The notes under the pieces: generated by a model | What the model was told of the DNA's origin: nothing | Seen by the model: the letters and a program-made list of their open reading frames with translations, nothing else | The model's database searches: none | Shown here: positions 5,243 through 6,266 of the stretch, in pieces | How the letters are laid out: the number at the start of each line of letters is the position of its first letter | How positions within the stretch are numbered: the first letter of the stretch is position 1 | Assembly (NCBI GenBank): GCA_023263015.1 | Contig: JALQXV010000019.1 | Coordinates: 1-6,266, forward strand | Origin: Candidatus Saccharimonadia bacterium | Lineage (GTDB): Bacteria > Patescibacteriota > Saccharimonadia > Saccharimonadales > 2-12-FULL-41-12 | DNA length: 6,266 nt | Direction of reading: 5' to 3' | Made by a program: the position numbers and the translations under genes

Positions 5243-6190
5243 TTAAAACTCCATCTCCGCCATTTTTTCTTTCACTTCATCGAGTGCTTTGCTACCAAAA
5301 CCTTTAAGGTCACGTAGTTCAGCATCGCTGAGTGAGAATAGATCTTTAACAGTATGAATGTCGTTGTTAACAAGCGCGTTAGTTGTACGAGCAGTAAGAT
5401 TAAGGTCTTCGATAGAAGTCATCAAAGCTGGAGAATCTTCGCCCATATCTACAATACTTGCATCTGTGGCGCCAGCTGGAACCTGAGCAGCTGTGTCAAC
5501 CTTAGTTTGGCCAGCAAGTGCGGTGTATTGGTTAACTAAGATAGCAGCAGCTTCTTCAAATGCATCGTTTGGCGTGATCGAACCATCAGTATCAATAGTA
5601 ATGATGAGTTTATCAAGGTCGGTTTTTTGACCAACACGAGTATTTTCAACTTTATAGCGTACTCGTTGTACCGGGCTAAAGATTGCGTCAACAGCAACAG
5701 TGTCAGTAGCTGACTTCTGGCTAGAAACTTCTTCAACGGTTCGGTAACCACGACCAACTTCGATTGTGATGTCTAGAGCGATTGAGCCCTTATCGTCGTC
5801 GATAGTTGCGATAACTTGATCAGGGTTAACAACTTCAACATCAGCATTAACTGCGATGTCTTTAGCTGTAACGGCGCCCTTACCTTTTTTGGTTAGACGA
5901 ACAGTTTGTACGTCATCACCAAATACGCGGAAGCGTACGCTTTTTAGGTTAAGGATGATCTCTACAACATCTTCCTTAACACTTGGTAGAGTAGTAAATT
6001 CGTGGCTTGCACCTTCAAACTTAACTCCGGTGATAGCAGCGCCAGCAATTGACGAGAGTGCTACACGACGGAGGCTGTTACCGAGCGTCATGCCGTAACC
6101 GCTGTGAAGTGGTTCGATAGCAAACGTTGCACTGGTAGCACTGTGTTCTGTAACGGTGACCACTCCTGGTGTGTAAATCATTTTGGACAT
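5243..6190 (-). CDS. rpoA: DNA-directed RNA polymerase alpha subunit
   Basis: Alpha dimerises to scaffold beta and beta-prime; its C-terminal domain contacts UP elements and regulators. At 315 residues it is of usual length. The N-terminal domain contains EPLHSGYGMTLGNSLRRV at 26-43, the hallmark dimer/assembly motif, and runs to about 230. An acidic/Ala-rich linker (about 231-258) leads to the C-terminal domain LNLTARTTNALVNNDIHT (263-280) and LKGFGSKALDEVKEKM (295-310). R268, N271, G299 and K301 fit the DNA-contact positions R265, N268, G296 and K298 of E. coli. AGGGAGG lies 11 bases before the ATG at 6190. A second in-frame ATG at codon 4 is possible but would be further from it. It follows rpsD by 19 bases. 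Confidence 0.99.
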   Translation of the reverse strand: MSKMIYTPGVVTVTEHSATSATFAIEPLHSGYGMTLGNSLRRVALSSIAGAAITGVKFEGASHEFTTLPSVKEDVVEIILNLKSVRFRVFGDDVQTVRLTKKGKGAVTAKDIAVNADVEVVNPDQVIATIDDDKGSIALDITIEVGRGYRTVEEVSSQKSATDTVAVDAIFSPVQRVRYKVENTRVGQKTDLDKLIITIDTDGSITPNDAFEEAAAILVNQYTALAGQTKVDTAAQVPAGATDASIVDMGEDSPALMTSIEDLNLTARTTNALVNNDIHTVKDLFSLSDAELRDLKGFGSKALDEVKEKMAEMEF

Positions 6191-6201
6191 ATTAGCGTTA
6201 G

Positions 6202-6208
6202 CCTCCCT
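6202..6208 (-). promoter_or_regulatory. Ribosome binding site of rpoA (AGGGAGG)
   Basis: AGGGAGG on the minus strand sits between the rpsD stop and rpoA, 11 bases before the ATG at 6190. It favours the first ATG over the one at codon 4. Confidence 0.7.
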
Positions 6209-6209
6209 A

Positions 6210-6266
6210 TTAACGTGAGTAATACTCTACGATTAGCTGTTCTTTAATTTCTGGTTCCGCATCTTC
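6210..6266 (-). CDS. rpsD: 30S ribosomal protein S4 (uS4), C-terminal 18 codons only
   Basis: The minus strand entering from the right edge reads EDAEPEIKEQLIVEYYSR and then TAA at 6212-6210. The ending LIVEYYSR is the highly conserved C-terminus of bacterial S4, a primary 16S rRNA-binding assembly protein. The position just upstream of rpoA agrees with the common rpsK-rpsD-rpoA-rplQ order. Everything before these 18 codons is outside the window. Confidence 0.95.
   Translation of the reverse strand, partial: EDAEPEIKEQLIVEYYSR

Noticed and set aside
1..6266. Alternative genetic code with UGA read as Gly, as in Gracilibacteria/SR1
   Set aside because: All conserved proteins read through without in-frame TGA and stop at TAA, so code 11 is sufficient.
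1..6266. CRISPR arrays, insertion sequences, tRNA or rRNA genes
   Set aside because: No spaced direct repeats, transposase motifs, terminal inverted repeats or tRNA-like cloverleaf sequences were seen on either strand.

Overview
All protein-coding genes in this window lie on the minus strand, so it reads from right to left. The content fits a small, streamlined bacterial genome with the standard genetic code; no in-frame TGA has to be read through. The gene mix suggests a Patescibacteria/CPR member, possibly Saccharibacteria. It combines a compact rpsD-rpoA-rplQ-rplM-rpsI block, a VanX-like dipeptidase and an aspartoacylase-like M14 protein beside trpS. The phylum is inferred from general gene content, not from a database search.

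Region 1 (6266 to about 3850) is the end of a ribosomal/RNA polymerase operon: the last 18 codons of rpsD, then rpoA, rplQ (with an Ala/Lys-rich tail), rplM and rpsI. Genes are separated by a few bases or overlap by one base in TAATG junctions, and most have clear Shine-Dalgarno sequences. A strong rho-independent hairpin at 3851-3889 closes the operon.

Region 2 (3839 to 3111) is a zinc D-Ala-D-Ala dipeptidase of the VanX/DdpX family. Its active-site spacing matches VanX closely. The longer reading frame beginning at 3869 would start inside the terminator, so the start at 3839 is preferred.

Region 3 (3139 to 1) looks like a second operon. Its promoter, a perfect TTGACA-18-TATAAT with an extended -10, sits in the end of the dipeptidase gene. 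The predicted +1 falls exactly on the A of an ATG that opens a 25-codon leader ORF with two Trp codons. Behind the first Trp codon lie four short complementary segments that can pair 1:2, 2:3 or 3:4, the last followed by a U-rich run. This is the layout of a translation-coupled attenuator. Downstream are a GNAT acetyltransferase gene broken by a 4-bp TATG tandem duplication, an aspartoacylase/succinylglutamate desuccinylase-like gene (TAATG-coupled), trpS, and an RluA/RluD-type pseudouridine synthase that runs off the window. Trp codons in the leader and trpS in the operon suggest that shortage of charged tRNA-Trp may control the operon. This is inference from sequence and is the main candidate for an undescribed system here.
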